DNA of 64,000 nucleotides from Shinisaurus crocodilurus (GCA_021292165.1 CM037876.1:113527379-113591378), one strand, 5' to 3'; counted from the first letter of the stretch, positions 10,096 through 23,060 are shown. Notes: a model not told the origin generated them from the sequence alone. Program-made: numbers and translations.

Positions 10096-11236
10096 CTTTT
10101 GGAATTTATTCAAAGGGAAGAGTCAAAACTCCTTGGGCATGCCAAAAGTAGCCCTTTGGATCCAGGTCTTGAAATGTCCTATATAAATGCTAAGTATTCT
10201 TATTATTCTGAGCATCCTATTTGTTGTCTGTACAGATAGACATTCTATTGATAGCTCCACCTTGCACTGCCAGGGCCTTTTTTGTACCAGTCCAGGGACA
10301 GCTGTTCCAATGCCAAGAATTCTTTGCTCTCTGGCTAGCCCTTTTGACGCTGTCAGTGGAGCTCCGAATTTCAGCAAAGAATTTGATGGTTGTCTGGTAA
10401 GTGTATAACTCATAATAGAAGCTTTGTTCCAGGGACACTTCAAAACAACTAGACCTTCTTATAGGGCTGCAGCTTACTGGCTTTCCATTTATTACATATA
10501 AGTTGTTAAGATAAACTGTACAGGTTATAGGGAGCCAACCTATTAGATCTAATAGATTGTAAGATTCTGCATAGATTCTAAGATCTACATAGATTCTACA
10601 TGCGCTAAGATACTGTGGTTATAGGAGTTTAAGATGTCCCAATCAATAGCTTTGACTTTTATACTAAGCCCAGCACACTCTGGTATTTAAAAAGCACTAT
10701 GGATAAGATACATGAGGCTACTGTGTGTTGTACTGAAGGGTTTCTTTCTAAGATTACTTCTTAAAAATGGGTTTCTTTAAAAGTTCATAGTCCCAAGATC
10801 ACAAGATTACAGTCACTTTACATTCAAACATCTAATCTTAAAATACCTACCAATTATATAATGTGGGTTTTCCCTCAGCCCCCACTCCCTCAAAGAGCAA
10901 GGAGATTAGACTGGAAAAGTTGCAACACTGGCAAAACGACTGGTGTTTAAATGGGTGGTTTAAGTTACACATTATGACTTCAGAATCGATGCATGCCTAA
11001 CTGCCTAACTCAGATGGCTGAGCATCCGGCAATGGAGGAAAAAAATACTACATCAAACTGTGATAAACGGGAAACCTTTTTTGGAATATGGTAAGTGCAG
11101 GCCCAGGTTTTGGGAGGCCCTTGGGTAAGGTGCCCTCAATGCCCCCCTCTCTCTGTGGGCTCCCCTCCTCTCTAAGACCCCACTGCCCAATCACTTGCCC
11201 CCTGCCTCTATGCCCAATCTGCACGACTGGCTAGGC
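10096..11236. other. No gene recognised
   Basis: AT-rich sequence with repeated TAGATTCTAAGATCTACATAG-like phrases near 10545-10605. Otherwise nothing I can classify. Confidence 0.4.
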
Positions 11237-11645
11237 CAGTGATGGCGAACCTTTTTGAGCCCGAGTGCCCAAACTGCAACACAAAACCAACTTATTTATT
11301 TCAAAGTGCCTTAAATTTGGCAGGAAGGAGGAGGGGGCACTAGCTAATCGCGCCCCGCTCTGTCTCAGGGCATGGCTTTGGGCGTGTGCGCGCTGTACTT
11401 CTGAGCTGTCTGCTAGAAGGAGGGCTGGGTGCCTGCGCAGTCCACTTCTGGGTGTGGAGATGTTGGAGTGTGCCTGCCCGTGGAGGCCAGCGAGGAATGA
11501 GTAGAGAGGAGTTACTATGGAAATCCGATGTTGAATGCAGAAGGGGACGGTCTTTTCGCGATCTGGCTGACCAATGGCTCGAGTGCCCACAGAGATGTCC
11601 CTGCGTGCCAGCTGTGGCACGCGTGCCATAGGTTCGCCATCACTG
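11237..11645. mobile_element. hAT MITE, 409 bp
   Basis: The termini are CAGTGATGGCGAACC and its complement GGTTCGCCATCACTG. The flanks GGCTAGGC (11229-11236) and GGCTAGAG (11646-11653) share six of eight bases, which fits an aged 8-bp hAT duplication. The open frames inside are short and have no transposase similarity, so it is non-autonomous. Confidence 0.82.
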
Positions 11646-12182
11646 GGCTAGAGCGAGTGCACAAGGGAAATGGAGGATGCTGTTCCATCTCCTCACTCTT
11701 GTTGTTGCTTGCATGCTTGGAGGAGGAGAAGATATATAGATATATATGCTTTTTCTCTTTGTTATTGAGTTTGCAAGATTAAGAAACTCTGCTTGGTTAA
11801 ATTATTTACTTTGCTACGGATCGCCATCTTCTCGGGGGATTGGGGAAACAAGGAATGATTGATTGTAAAAGGTGCTTCATAACAACTGTCAGTTCAACGG
11901 AGATTTGTAAAACTGTTAATAAAACAAAAATGTCCAATAAAATTGTTAATTAAAAAAGAGATCACAGTTACAGAATCTGTTTTTACATAAGGGTGTGTGT
12001 GTGTCTGTTAGGGGCAATGTGAGTTGAATGACTAATGTACATATCAACCAGACATTGTGCACATTCACCACAGCTTACTGAGAATGTACACATAATCTGT
12101 CCATGAAGATGGAACTGTGCACATTTCCCAGTCAATATACCTGCTCTCCCACAGGCCTTGGGGAATGTGAATATGTCAACAG

Positions 12183-12352
12183 AGGCCTGTGGCTCACCCT
12201 GGCTCAGCTTGTCTGAGCGTGGAAAGCTAAGCAGGGTCAGGCCTGGTTATTACTTGGATGGGAGACCCCTCCTCTAGTTTCCTGCATTGAGCAGAGGATT
12301 GGACTCGATAGCCTTGTAGGCTCCTTCCAACTCTATGATCTATGAAATCTAT
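12183..12352 (+). mobile_element. 5S rRNA-derived SINE with CR1-like tail, copy 1
   Basis: The head matches vertebrate 5S rRNA: GGAAAGCTAAGCAGGGTCAG, then GGTTATTACTTGGATGGGAG. These correspond to the internal promoter region and 3' third of 5S. The tail TTGGACTCGATAG...CTTCCAACTCTATGATC resembles the CR1 LINE 3' end. A Pol III-transcribed head joined to a LINE tail is the typical SINE3 layout. CR1 machinery probably moved it. Confidence 0.8.
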
Positions 12353-14528
12353 GAAAAAGACAACATCTTGTATATTTTTCTGGTCAATATGCATTATCTC
12401 CAACAGGCCTTGGGGAACATGCATATCTCAACACATTTTTGTACATTCTCTGGGCAATATGCATATTCTCCAAGAAACATGCCCTTGGTTTCTGTGTCTA
12501 GCTCAGAGGTGGGCAACCTGTTGCCCATAAGTCACATGCAGCCCACTATCTAATTTTATGCAGATACAATCTAAATTGATCTATAGCCCACCCCCCTTTT
12601 CCCTGTTGCTCAGCTGTTCCCTGCCAATCAGCTGAGCAACATATGGGGAGGTTTAGCCCTTCCCTCCTCTGAAATTCCAAGGATTGAGGATTTTTCATCA
12701 GGATTGCAAGGGGAGGTGCAGGTTGAATCTGGCCTCTCTCTGCATCCACCCCTGAGCAGATTATCAGGGAACAGCCAGCAGCATGGAGGAGGCTGTGCAC
12801 AATTCCTTCTTTATGGACAGATTATGTGCATGTCCTCCGTGAGGTGTAATAATGCACATCAACTCACATCAACTCAATAATGTTCAACTCACATTACCCC
12901 TAATCTATCTGTCTATCTATTTATCCATCCAACCAACCATCCTTTTATCTTTCTGTCCAATAGTTATACAAGCCTACACACACACACATACATAAATGCA
13001 TGGCCAGGATATACCAACAGAAAGGTAAAAAATAATAATAATAATAATAAGGCGCTTTTGACCAGGGTAAAACAGTAAGAGTGAAGCAACTGAGCTAGAA
13101 ATATCACAGAATGTCGAGGTGAATTTGGGTTTCTGATGTTGGTAGACGCCTTCTAATTGACTGGTCTCTATTTTGCCTAATGGGGAAATTTGGGGAGTGG
13201 TGAGAGTGCTTGCTATTTTAAAAGTTTTAGCCCTCTTCCTCTGTTGCCTAGAAGTTAGATATCTAAGGATGCAACCTGTCACTCATGTACATGTTTATAT
13301 AAATGCATACTCACGAACACCAGTGCATCATGTAGTGCACAGCCTGCCATTTTGCAGACTGCAGCAACAGGTGAGGTTCAGTTTGAATTGTTGAACAGTA
13401 TGAGAAATATATTTCTTAGTACATCTTGCCAAAAGAAAAAACATTCTCTCTTTGCTTTTTAAATCAGTGCAGGACAGGTCATTGCAGAGTAAATGAGTGC
13501 AGGAGATAGCAGGTGGAAACGAGCAGGTGCAGTGTAATATTTGCTGCTGCAACATTTCCAAAATGATGCCACAGGAAACTGAAGTCTGGATCACATAAAC
13601 TTTGGGAATCATTGTGCAACTGGTAGTACAATTTAATTCGAGATAGCAGTTGCCCTCAATGTCAATTCTCTGCTGACTTTTCCTTAGAAATGCCTCCTTC
13701 CTCCAGGTACCCGTTCACAGAACACTTAGGTTCCTACCATAATTCGGGGAAAGGTGCTCAGTCAGTGATCCTTGGGGTGAGATATAGGGATGTGAGTAAA
13801 TACACATATTTTTTATCCTGCCATAATGCAGGCATAATAAATGTATTTTCAAAACACATGGGAAACAGGGAAATAATCTTGCACTGCAGATGAGATAGGA
13901 GAGTCTTGAGCTCTCTTAAAAATTCACTAATTGTCACGAGGCTCCACTCCCTGAGTCTCAGGGTCTGACCTTAAGAGACATGGGAGCCCTGAATAACAGG
14001 GAAAGGATCTGGCATCTTTAGAAGCAGAATCAGAGAGACTCAGCTTGTGATGGGTGGAACTGACATGTTTACTAGACCTACCTTTCTAGTAAATAAGGCC
14101 TGGTGTTGCCTAGAACTTGCTACATTACTCATCAGTTTTTTGCTACTGATCCTTGTGGCTTCTCAAAGCTCAACCACTCAAGGGGATCTGCTGTCCAAAC
14201 CAATTACGGGGAAAGAACCCAGACCTGAAAGAATCATGGCAGTGAAAGTAGAGATTTGTGGAAAAAGCAAAATTAGTTATTTTTACACTCAACTTTCTTT
14301 TCAAACTTTTGTTGACATTCTCTTAGGCCTCTGAGGACATATCTACACCAGAGACACACTGGCTTAATAGTCAGTCCTCTCCCATGGAAAGCTTTGTGAA
14401 CAGGGCTAGGGATTTCTATCAGAGAAGTCTCTGTGCCTCCTCACCTCACCAGATCACAATTTCATTGATTTGTGTGTGTTTCTGGGGGGGTAGGGAGGAA
14501 GCTATGACTATTAAACAAGTGTAAAACT
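12353..14528. other. No gene recognised; simple repeats
   Basis: Near 12504 there is a hAT-type terminus (CAGAGGTGGGCAACCTG) whose partner I could not find. An (AAT)n run lies at about 13029-13050. The rest is unclassified. Confidence 0.4.
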
Positions 14529-14770
14529 TGTAATTTATTTATTTATTATATTTATACCCCACCTTTTTTCCTGCAAGGAACCCAAGGCGGCTTACATAAT
14601 TCTCCTCCTCTCCATTTTATCCTCACAACAACCCTGTGAGGTAGGTTAGGCTGAGAGTCAGTGACTGGCCCAAAGTCACCCAGTGAGTTTCATGGCTGAG
14701 GGGGGACTCAAACCTGGATCTCCCAAGTCCTAGTCCAACACTCCCAGCACTACGCCTACACTGGCTCTCT
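14529..14770 (-). mobile_element. tRNA-derived SINE, copy 1
   Basis: On the minus strand it starts with a tRNA-like head whose B box region reads CAGGTTTGAGTCCCC. It continues through CACTGGGTGACTTTGGGCCA and GTTGTGAGGATAAAATGG to a tail ending in (AAAT)n at the plus-strand left edge. The same unit lies at 18190-18424 and 53046-53275. Confidence 0.78.
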
Positions 14771-15486
14771 TTTTTTATACCCTTTGAGCAGGAGAGCTAG
14801 AAGTTCAAGAGTAGCATCCCTGATCCTCTCACTCTCTCAGTAGTTCTTGCAATTCACAAGAATGTGTGCATGGAAGAGACTGCAACATTTAGTTTGTGTA
14901 TATATCCACGCTTCCCTGAGTGGTAGGAAGCATCAGGCAAGTTTTTCACATGACCAACTTCCTTATGAGAGGACAATATTGGAGACTTGAGGTGTTGTTT
15001 TGCATTATTGTGTTTAAAAATATACAGCTTGAGCAGGTATTGTTTCCTATGGTATACATGATCATTTTGTTCTACTCTCATCTCTGATCAAAGAGGTTTG
15101 CTGGGTTTTGTAGTGACTCTAAAATCTGTCAGACCTGTTTAGCCAGAGACAAAAGAAATTAGTGACATGTCCACACTATGCATTCAAACCAGCTCCAAAC
15201 ATCTTTAATTTTCAACTGCCCACAGCTGGCTTCTGCTGCTGGTTTCTTTAGAGCTGAACCCTGGAAAGGGGGGTAATGTATGTGTTCATCAAAGACGTAA
15301 GAAGCATCTCTCAACCAGCCTTACCACCCTAAATGTTACAGCTGTCTTCACCCTTAGAGATTCAACTGCCTGAAGCTTATCACAGGAATTACTCCAGTAA
15401 AGCAACAAAGCCATGAAAAAGCATGGCCTGTACAGTACACACATTCTGATAAATCGCACAGTCTCCCTGTTGTTCTGTGGTGCTTG
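14771..15486. other. No feature recognised
   Basis: Unique-looking sequence before the Gypsy-like LTR derivative. The five bases GCTTG at 15482-15486 are the left target duplication of that element. Confidence 0.45.
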
Positions 15487-15716
15487 TGGCAGTGGACTAC
15501 TGGCCTGTGTCAGGGCCCCCTCCACCTCCACCTTGTCCAGCCCACCACCTCTGCAAGCGCTTCTAAAATCAACACTCTCTTTGCTCCTCTGCTGCCACCA
15601 ACCCCTTCAGGGTAACTTATTCAGACCACTCCTTTTATGTTTTAAAAAGGACACAAGTTTATTTGATTACAATTAAGGGTAGGGAAATGGATGATGTTAA
15701 TAGATTCTAAACGTTG

Positions 15717-15756
<40 letters not shown>

Positions 15757-16339
15757 CCTTCAGACTCCTCCTTCTCTCTTCAGAACCCCTTCAGACTCTC
15801 CCACAAACCCCCCCTCTCTCCTCCCTCTTCAGTCTCCCCTCCCTCTTCTCTCTCCCCCTCTCTCCTCCCTGAACAGCACCGCCCACTGTTTATATCTCAC
15901 AGGCGTCACCCCCTCTTCTCACTCTCAGCCAATCAGCAGACATCTCAACATTCCACACTCCTCTCACACTCCCTCCTCCCCTCACATACTTACAGCTTTC
16001 CCATGGGCAGGGGCATGACATACTCCCGCCCAAAAAACACTAACGGAGAACCAAGCATTATTTCTAATGCCAGGTTCACAGTGTCCTAAAGTCTTTCGTA
16101 AAGTCCATTTAGGTCACGCCATCCGGCTGCTGCTTCTTTGCTCTTCAATGCCCCTTACTACCTGCTGGGCTGATGTCCTCTGGTTCCTCCTCTCCACCTG
16201 CTGGGCTGATGTCTTCCAGTCTCGCCACTCCTTCGCTCTCCTGGCCCAAGGCCTCTGCGTCACCATCCTCCTCTCACACTCCCCCCTCCCCTCACATACT
16301 TACAACTATAACGCTTTGCCCATGGACAGGGGCATGACA
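15487..16339 (-). mobile_element. Gypsy-like LTR element, internal deletion derivative
   Basis: A complete LTR (15487-16020, 534 bp; TG...CA) contains a TATA-like box on the minus strand (about 15888-15897) and a (CT)n tract. Just right of it, the minus strand shows a purine-rich tract ending GGGCGGGAGTA, the place of a polypurine tract. After about 240 bp of interior, the first ~75 bp of a second LTR recur (about 16265-16339). The 5-bp target GCTTG is duplicated at 15482-15486 and 16340-16344, which fits Gypsy. A deletion removed most of the 5' LTR and nearly all coding DNA. Confidence 0.75.
15719..15753. repeat. (CT)n microsatellite
   Basis: About 17 CT units lie inside the Gypsy-like LTR, followed by 100 bp of impure CT-rich sequence. 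Confidence 0.95.
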
Positions 16340-17678
16340 GCTTGCCATGAAGTGAACATGGAAGAGGGATGTGAGATGAGAGATTTTACAGACTGAAGTA
16401 ACTTTATCTCAGTTCATTTGCTTTCTTGCTTCCCCAATAATGCACAATAATAGTAAACTAAAATGTAAGTCATTGAGGCAATTTAAAATTGAGAGGTCTG
16501 GCTGGGGCAAAGGGAAGAATAAAGATTAACACACATGCATGTGCATTCCCCTCAGTAGCTAGGATAACTCCCTACACATCTGTAGCCTATCCAAAAAAAA
16601 AAAAAAAAAAGTCCCCCAAAAGTCTCTCTTTCAAAGAGGCATTTGCATCCTGCCCAAAATCATGCACACAAGCCAGGAGTCAAAGGGGGCCTTCTTGCTA
16701 CATGACTTGTGGTCAGTAGAGGAAGTAAAACAAGGAACTCTGGGTTTCTATTAATCGTAGGAAACAACTTTGGTTTACAAAAATCCAGTGCATATTGCAG
16801 CAAATTTCAGAAAGCGTCTGGGATGACTGTCCATGGGTCTGTATGATAAAGGGTGAGCAAAAACCTAACCAGCTTCCTGTATGGCTTTCCCCATCAGAAG
16901 CCTCCCTTCCTGCTGTGCCTAGCCTACGATGGCTTGGCAACCCTGCTTTCTTGCTCCCAATGCCAACTTTTGATTTCAGACATTCTGGTACCTGCGTAGG
17001 GCCAGGGAGTGGAGTCTGGCACAAGCCGATAGGAGAACAGCGAATATCAAATGGTTTCTCATTGCTCCTGTGGCTGGTGCTGGCAGAGGTGTGTTGAACC
17101 TGTGCTTGGATTCTAGAGCAGGGTGGTGGAGCTTCACAGGAGGAAACTGGGTGTCAGAACAATCCTTGCCACTGCCAAATTGCTCTGCTGACACTCCTTG
17201 GCCTGATAGTTATGGAAGAAGCATGCACATGGATGGCAGTTTCCCACATGGCCATTTATGATATGGTGCACTAGCACTGACCCCAGTAACCTGGCTCCCT
17301 AGAATCAAACAGCACATTATTTAAAGTAAATACTTCAAGAGTATCCTATGCATGTTCGCTGGGGAATCCTGGGAGTTGTAGGACTTTGTTCTGTCTAAAC
17401 ATGTATAGGATTGCACCCTAAATACATCTTTGAATCCCATGATTGGGGTTCCCCATGTCTTAAAAAACAACAACACCGAAAGCAGCTCCAGCCCCAGCCC
17501 TGCTATGGAGTGGGGCCAAAGTGTTTGGGAGGATGTTTAAGCCTTGCCTGCACCATTTTCCAATTGAAAATCATCTACCCTGAAATGGTGAATAGCAGCA
17601 AATAGGAACTTTGTAGGCAAATGCAGAAGGAAATTTCATCAGGAAAATCGTGCAGGAGAAAGAATTGGTCCTCCATAC
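16340..17678. other. No gene recognised
   Basis: A poly(A) run lies near 16592-16609. Around 17345-17415 a CCTATGCATG...ATGTATAGGATTG pair looks like an eroded foldback of the family described at 22286. Otherwise nothing is recognised. Confidence 0.4.
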
Positions 17679-17769
17679 CAGTGTTCTCCAAGCTTGGGTC
17701 CCCAGTGGTTGGAGCATGCTGGGAGTTGTAGGTCAAAAACATCTGGGGATCCAAGCTTGGAGAACACTG
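17679..17769. mobile_element. Micro-MITE (hAT-like foldback), copy 2
   Basis: The 91-bp element has CAGTGTTCTCCAAGC and its complement at the ends. CTCCATAC is perfectly duplicated at 17671-17678 and 17770-17777. The centre has lost part of one arm compared with copy 4. Confidence 0.88.
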
Positions 17770-18189
17770 CTCCATACCATGATTCCAATTCAGAATGGGG
17801 GTAGGGCTACAGCTGCTTTTTTTGGTGCGTGCGGGGGGGGGGTGAGGAGTCATGGGATATGCCAAGCATGGGATTCAAAGACTCGCTTAAAATAACATAT
17901 AGTCTGATCCTCAGTATGTGGGTATATGAGGGTCAGCATTCCCTAGAGCAGGGCTCATATCTCAGGTGATAATAACAGGATCCGGGCTCCAAGGGCAGAA
18001 GGGAGCAAGCCATCAGCCAAATTAAGAATAGAAGAGACACACGCGCACACACCCCATATTTAAAAATGCAGCTGCCATCACCAGTTGTCCCAGTACGGCT
18101 AAGGCCTCTGGCCCAGGAACATTTCTGGAATATAGAAACAGGTAAGAAAAATCCTTTCAACCATCCTGCCCCCTTTGCCAAAGAAAATG

Positions 18190-18424
18190 TATTTGTTTAT
18201 TTATTTATTATATTTATACCCCGCCTTTTTTCCTGCAAGGAACCCAAGGTGGCTTACATAATCCTCCTCCTCCTCCTCTCCATTTTATCCTCACAACAAC
18301 CCTGTGAGGTAGGTTAGGCTGAGAGTCAGTGACTGGCCCAAAGTCACTCAGTGAGCTTCATGGCTGAGCGGGGACTCAAACCTGGATCTCCCAGGTCCCA
18401 GTCCAACACTCTCACCACTAATGC
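18190..18424 (-). mobile_element. tRNA-derived SINE, copy 2
   Basis: Same head, body and (AAAT)n tail as the copy at 14529. The minus-strand head region reads CAGGTTTGAGTCCCCGC near 18367-18383. Confidence 0.78.
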
Positions 18425-18840
18425 TTTGTCTCAGCTGTAAGTCCAGCATCCCTGAAACCCAGCTTGCACACAGCTCCTGCCCGTGCTCTGCAATGCACAA
18501 CCTCAAGAGCACTGTGTTGGGGGTATTCCAGGGAGTACACTCATTCCTGCAAAGTGCTGTTGAACCTCCACAAGCCAGATCAGTACTCTGCATGAACTGA
18601 CTGAGCACCCTAAAAAGCGGTCCTTCATCATCTGTGGCAGGAGTCCTGTGGCAGACATCCAGGGGCCCCCTGGTAGACAAAGTTACCTCCCTGGAAGCAG
18701 GAAGTCTGCTGAGCAACAAAAAAGCCCTGGCTGGGCTTGTCTGGCTGGAACAAAGGCAGCACCACATTTGGAAAAGGCTTGAGAGGATGCTGCCTGCCTG
18801 CGGACTACATATCCTTAGGAACATCACATGACCAAGGTCC
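18425..18840. other. No gene supported
   Basis: A 159-codon minus-strand frame crosses this stretch, but its C-terminal part is translated SINE and the rest has no recognisable domain. I do not call a gene. Confidence 0.4.
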
Positions 18841-19140
18841 AGTTCTCACAAGCAGTGCATGAAGTGGTTAACCTGTGACTGGACATTACCCTATAGATTG
18901 CAGGTTGGGGGACACATTATTGAACACTCCTCCTTACTGTTACAAACTAACAAAAAAACACTTTCTGCCAGAAAACTAGATGCCAGATTGAAGGGTTTTA
19001 ACTTCGCTGTTAGCATGTCCTTGGCATGCTACTTTTTTTTTTTTGTCTGCATGTGTTTTTTTTAATGGGGGAGCATCTGTCATGTGAGCACACACACACA
19101 CCTGTACGTAGTGGTACAGTCCAGACACACGCTTACTGCC
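18840..19140. repeat. Unclassified TIR element family, copy 1
   Basis: The left end (GTTCTCAC...GAAGTGGTTAACCTGTGAC) and the right end (ACGTAGTGGTACAGTCCAGAC) carry related inverted motifs. Similar pairs bound 30772-31026 and 44068-44335. No transposase frame is seen. Confidence 0.4.
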
Positions 19141-22100
19141 TCATCTGGTGTTTCTGAGCATTAGGCCTAAGTATTCTTGGATGGAGGCAAGCTATTTATG
19201 AGAACCTAGACAGTGCTTTCCAAAGGACTGTATTGTTTCAAGGATGACCATCTGTTGCCCTTGTTCAGAATCGGATACCTTTGTTTCTGTGGGCAAAATA
19301 ATTTCCTCTGATTGCCATTACAGCATCATGTAGACCCCTTTCAGGCCAGTCTTTAATTTGCCTCATGCATATCACTAACACAGTAATCCTACTGTTAGGG
19401 GCAGAGAGAGCTCCAATGTCAGAAGCTCTGATGAATCCAGAATCCAGAAGCTCTGATGAATATCAGGAGGGTGGAAATGAGAGAGGAGTGACATTTTTGT
19501 TCTTCTCTTCCCTCCAAATGGAAGGGAAATAATGTCCCTTCCATTGAACCAATGGGAGGGAATGAATCTACACCAGCTTTTGGGGACATAGTTGGGGACT
19601 GGGAGGGCGAGGGCTGTGGATCTTCTCCAGCACCCCCCCCCCCATGCCTCCTTTCCCTTCCTTCCAGTATTGGAGTTCATACGTCAGAAAAGATCCAGCC
19701 TCAGAGGTATCTGAGACAGCTAGGAGGGGGATTCTGGGGTCAGATCTCCCTCTCCAAGGGGGTCCTCTCTCTTTCTCTCTGCTCCCACCCCCAGAAGGGG
19801 GAGAGTCAACATTTCCTATGGCCCCTAGGATGCCCTCCCAGGGACTGTAGGATTGCAACAAATATAATAAATAAATAAATAAATAAAATTGCATTCTGCA
19901 AAGATAAAGTATCCTTGGCCAGAGTTGCAGTAGTAAATTATTCCTTTGTTGCTAGTCATGCTGTAGTAACCCAACATTTAACAGCAAAGGTAGCAATTAG
20001 GGCCACAGCAGATCTGGAGAAGTGTGGTACAGAGGATGGAATGTATGGAATTTTAGACAGACTGGGAATAGTGGGGTTCATATCCCTGTCAGTTATGAAG
20101 GTGTTTGTGTGGCCTGGAGCAAGTCACTATCTCATCCTAACCTTCTTCAGACACTGTGAAGATATCAGATGAAAACCTTGTGTATACCACCCTGAGCAAT
20201 TTGGAGGAAAAACTTCACACAATTAGAAATGTAGCATATGATGCTCAAACTACACATTTTAAGTAGAGTCTGTGATTCTTTCCAGCACAGTTTAAAACAA
20301 AACAAGGCAACAACAACAACAACAGAAACAGGTTTGAGCAGAAGGATAGGCAGCTGTTTAACCCTTTCCTCCTACCATTTTCAGTTGAAAATTTCCCCCA
20401 ATTACAGATTCCCACTCCTAAGGGGAAAAACAGCTTGGGGAGGGTAATTTTGACCTAGAAAAGGACCAGAGAGGAAAAGGTTAAGGAGACTCTCCCCTCA
20501 CATCCTCAAGTGTAGGCTGCCCAAGGCTGCTTTGGATTTTTTTTTATTTTTTTTTTAAATCTAGTAGAAGAATCACAGAATTCTACTTCATCTTTGATCT
20601 TCAGAGAAAAGGCTTCTCAACTAACCTTGCAATACTAATATTGGAGAGTATTCAAACATTGGCTTCCCCACCTGCATTGTGAAGTAGTGCAGTCCATCAA
20701 GAACTGCATCATGCAATTTTGCCAGTCATGTAGCTTGCCTTTAAATCAATAACTTTTGCCCACCACCTCTAACAAAGTTGAACAGTCTATTTGCTTCTAT
20801 GTACGGTAAACAGAAACTGTTAAGCAACTAATTCTGGCTTGGATTCTCAGAGCATTTTTATTGGCAAGCAATACCAAGGAGCTATTTCTCGATTTGTCTC
20901 ATGATCACTGAATCAGTCCTATCACCTGTGTACCCACCCACCTCTACTCCTGCCTGCCTGTCAGGTTCAAAATGATAGAATTCAAAATATTGAGATTGAA
21001 GTTGCAGATCTAGCATAACAAGTCATTTTCAATACTTGGAACGTTAATGTGGAGGAAAGGGTTAGGGCTTGGTTTTCCCTCCATTAGTTGCTTATTTTCC
21101 CATGCCAGGTTTCGCAAGAGTACAGGTGTTGCCTCTAGTGTCCTGGCCAGACTCCAAGTGCCAAACGATGTAATTTCATTGCTTACCTAAATTGCACCCC
21201 TTACCTTCCCTAGCCTCACAAATTTGCTTGAATACAGGTGTGTGTGTGTTCACTAATAGCCATTCTTGAGCTATACAAGCTGAGCAACATTATTAAGCCC
21301 AGACCAGCCTTCCCCAACCTGGTCCTCTCCAGATGTTCCGAACTACAACCCTCATTATCCAGTTGGTCACAGCCCTCTTGGGACTGAACCACTGTTTTAA
21401 TTCTCTCCCCTGAGGAAACTCCCTGTACTTAGTAAATAAAGCCACCATGAAGATGAGTTCTTGCATAGCCTTCTCCCTTATGTGCTATTTTTCTACATAT
21501 AGGGAGTTTTTACATGGGGGAACATGAAGTTCCTCCACCTAGACCATTTCATGTGATTATTCTTAATGCATAGGTCAGATCTCAAACATCACTTCTTACC
21601 TACCTTGCTACGCTTATTCCTTACCTGAATCCACTCACTACTTAATTTTTCAACCTTTGCCTGATGGAAACTTGTCTGTCTAGTTTTATCGTGTCTAACT
21701 GGTGGTCCCTGGTTGAGCCTGTACCTGGTCCCTCTTGTGACTGTCCAATCTAGTCCATCTTCTGTCCCTGTTCTCCAGAGACAGCTGACCAAATATTTGA
21801 TTTCCTCCACTGGCAAAGAAACTAACCCTGGGCAAAGAAAGCTAACCAGACTCAGACTGCCCTTGCTGTCTCCCACCCCACTGCATTCTTGCCCTGGCTT
21901 GGACTCTAGCCCTTGTGACCTTTGGTCAGCAAACAGCAAACTCTGAAATAATGTGGGGAAAGCCCTATACATAAGCTTTGGGAAAGTCACAATAGAGGTC
22001 CCCATGGAAATCAGCTTAGGCCTCATCCTCACCCTCATTATATTAGCACATTTTTCTTCTAGTTGTCTCATTCCTTGTCTCAGCATTTAGCCTATCCACA

Positions 22101-22280
22101 AACAGTGTGTGTGTGTGTGTGTGTGTGTGTACACAGAGAGAATTATGATTTTCCCCTGTGTTTTTGGCTTCGGGGATGTAAAAAGGTCCTTCTTCCAGCC
22201 ACAGTGCTCTTGATTCTCATGCCAACTTGCTGTTGAGTCTTGTAGTGTTGCTTTTGAATGCCAGGTTGGTTCATAATACA
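19141..22280. other. No gene recognised
   Basis: A 165-codon minus frame at 21589-22086 has no recognisable domain. A foldback-like pair (CTGTTTAACCCTTT near 20350; AAAGGTTAAG near 20476) may bound an old MITE. Near 21307 there is a CCTTCCCCAACCTGGT terminus typical of short reptile DNA repeats. A (TG)n tract lies at 22105-22130. Confidence 0.4.
22105..22130. repeat. (TG)n microsatellite
   Basis: Thirteen uninterrupted dinucleotide units. Confidence 0.95.
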
Positions 22281-22285
22281 ACAAT

Positions 22286-22388
22286 TATTCATGAGTTTGC
22301 GATACAATCCAACACATGTTTACTTGAAAGTAACTCAGTTTACTTCTGTCGAACTGTCTTCCAAGTAAGTGTACATAGGATTGTAGCC
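22286..22388. repeat. Short foldback repeat (TTACT/AGTAA family)
   Basis: The stretch runs from CAATCC through CATGTTTACTTGAAAGTAA to CAAGTAAGTGTACATAGGATTG, an imperfect inverted repeat. This is a very common motif of reptile genomes. Other copies here lie at 43764, 55530, 59060 and in the 61.3-63.95 kb cluster. Confidence 0.6.
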
Positions 22389-22814
22389 CCTTTAATCATG
22401 GATGATTATAAATAGTGGAAACAGCACTTTATTAATTAGTATACCATTTCATTTGCTGAATTTTGTTTTATCTTCTATCTTGTTATTTTACACTGCTTGT
22501 TTTATTATCATTTTCTTTATTGTTGTAATAGAAATAAAGTAAAATAAAATAAAAGGTCTTCCCTTTGGGTGAGTAGGTGTTTTCCCAGCAATGGAATACA
22601 TTCCCTCTCCCAGCATGACTGCACTCCTCCTACGCTTGCATCTCTCCTGACATACCTTTGCTCTTATTTTCTCTATTATAATGTAAAACAAATCATTTAA
22701 ATTAATGTATCTTTTCTTTAGGTTAATGGCCTTTGCTTTTTCCCCCAATCAGGATTCAAGATTACTGAATAAATCTGATATTATGGAATTTATGTTGTTA
22801 TAATTGGAGTGCAC

Positions 22815-23060
22815 AACATAGAATCATAGAAAAGTAGAGATGGAAGGGGCCTACAACTACAAGTCCAACCCCCTGCTCAGTGCAGGAATCCAAGTCACAG
22901 CATCCCTGACAGATGGCGGTCCAGCTTCACCTTGAATGCCTCCAGAGTGGGAGAGCCCACCACCTCCCTAGGTAATTGGTTGGTTCCATTATCTTATTGC
23001 TCTAACAGTCAGGAAATGTTGCATACATGGATATGCAAAGCTCAGGAGCCCCCATTCGGT
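22815..23060 (-). mobile_element. CR1 LINE 3' end
   Basis: Read on the minus strand, the 3' end gives CCCTTCCATCTC...TATGATTCTATG, the typical CR1 terminus. Upstream phrases such as GTGGTGGGCTCTCCCACTC match CR1 3' UTR. It is strongly 5' truncated. Confidence 0.7.

Noticed and set aside
12215..12280. Functional 5S rRNA gene
   Set aside because: Only part of 5S is present, it is diverged and joined to a CR1-like tail, so it is a SINE.
14047..14334. Small membrane protein (hydrophobic stretch near residues 20-40)
   Set aside because: Single hydrophobic run in an isolated 95-codon frame with no conservation evidence; likely chance.
18348..18827. 159-codon minus-strand frame as a host gene
   Set aside because: Its C-terminal part is translated tRNA-derived SINE and the rest has no domain, start context or splice evidence.
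21589..22086. 165-codon minus-strand frame
   Set aside because: No recognisable domain, and no neighbouring exon-like sequence; length is possible by chance in 64 kb.
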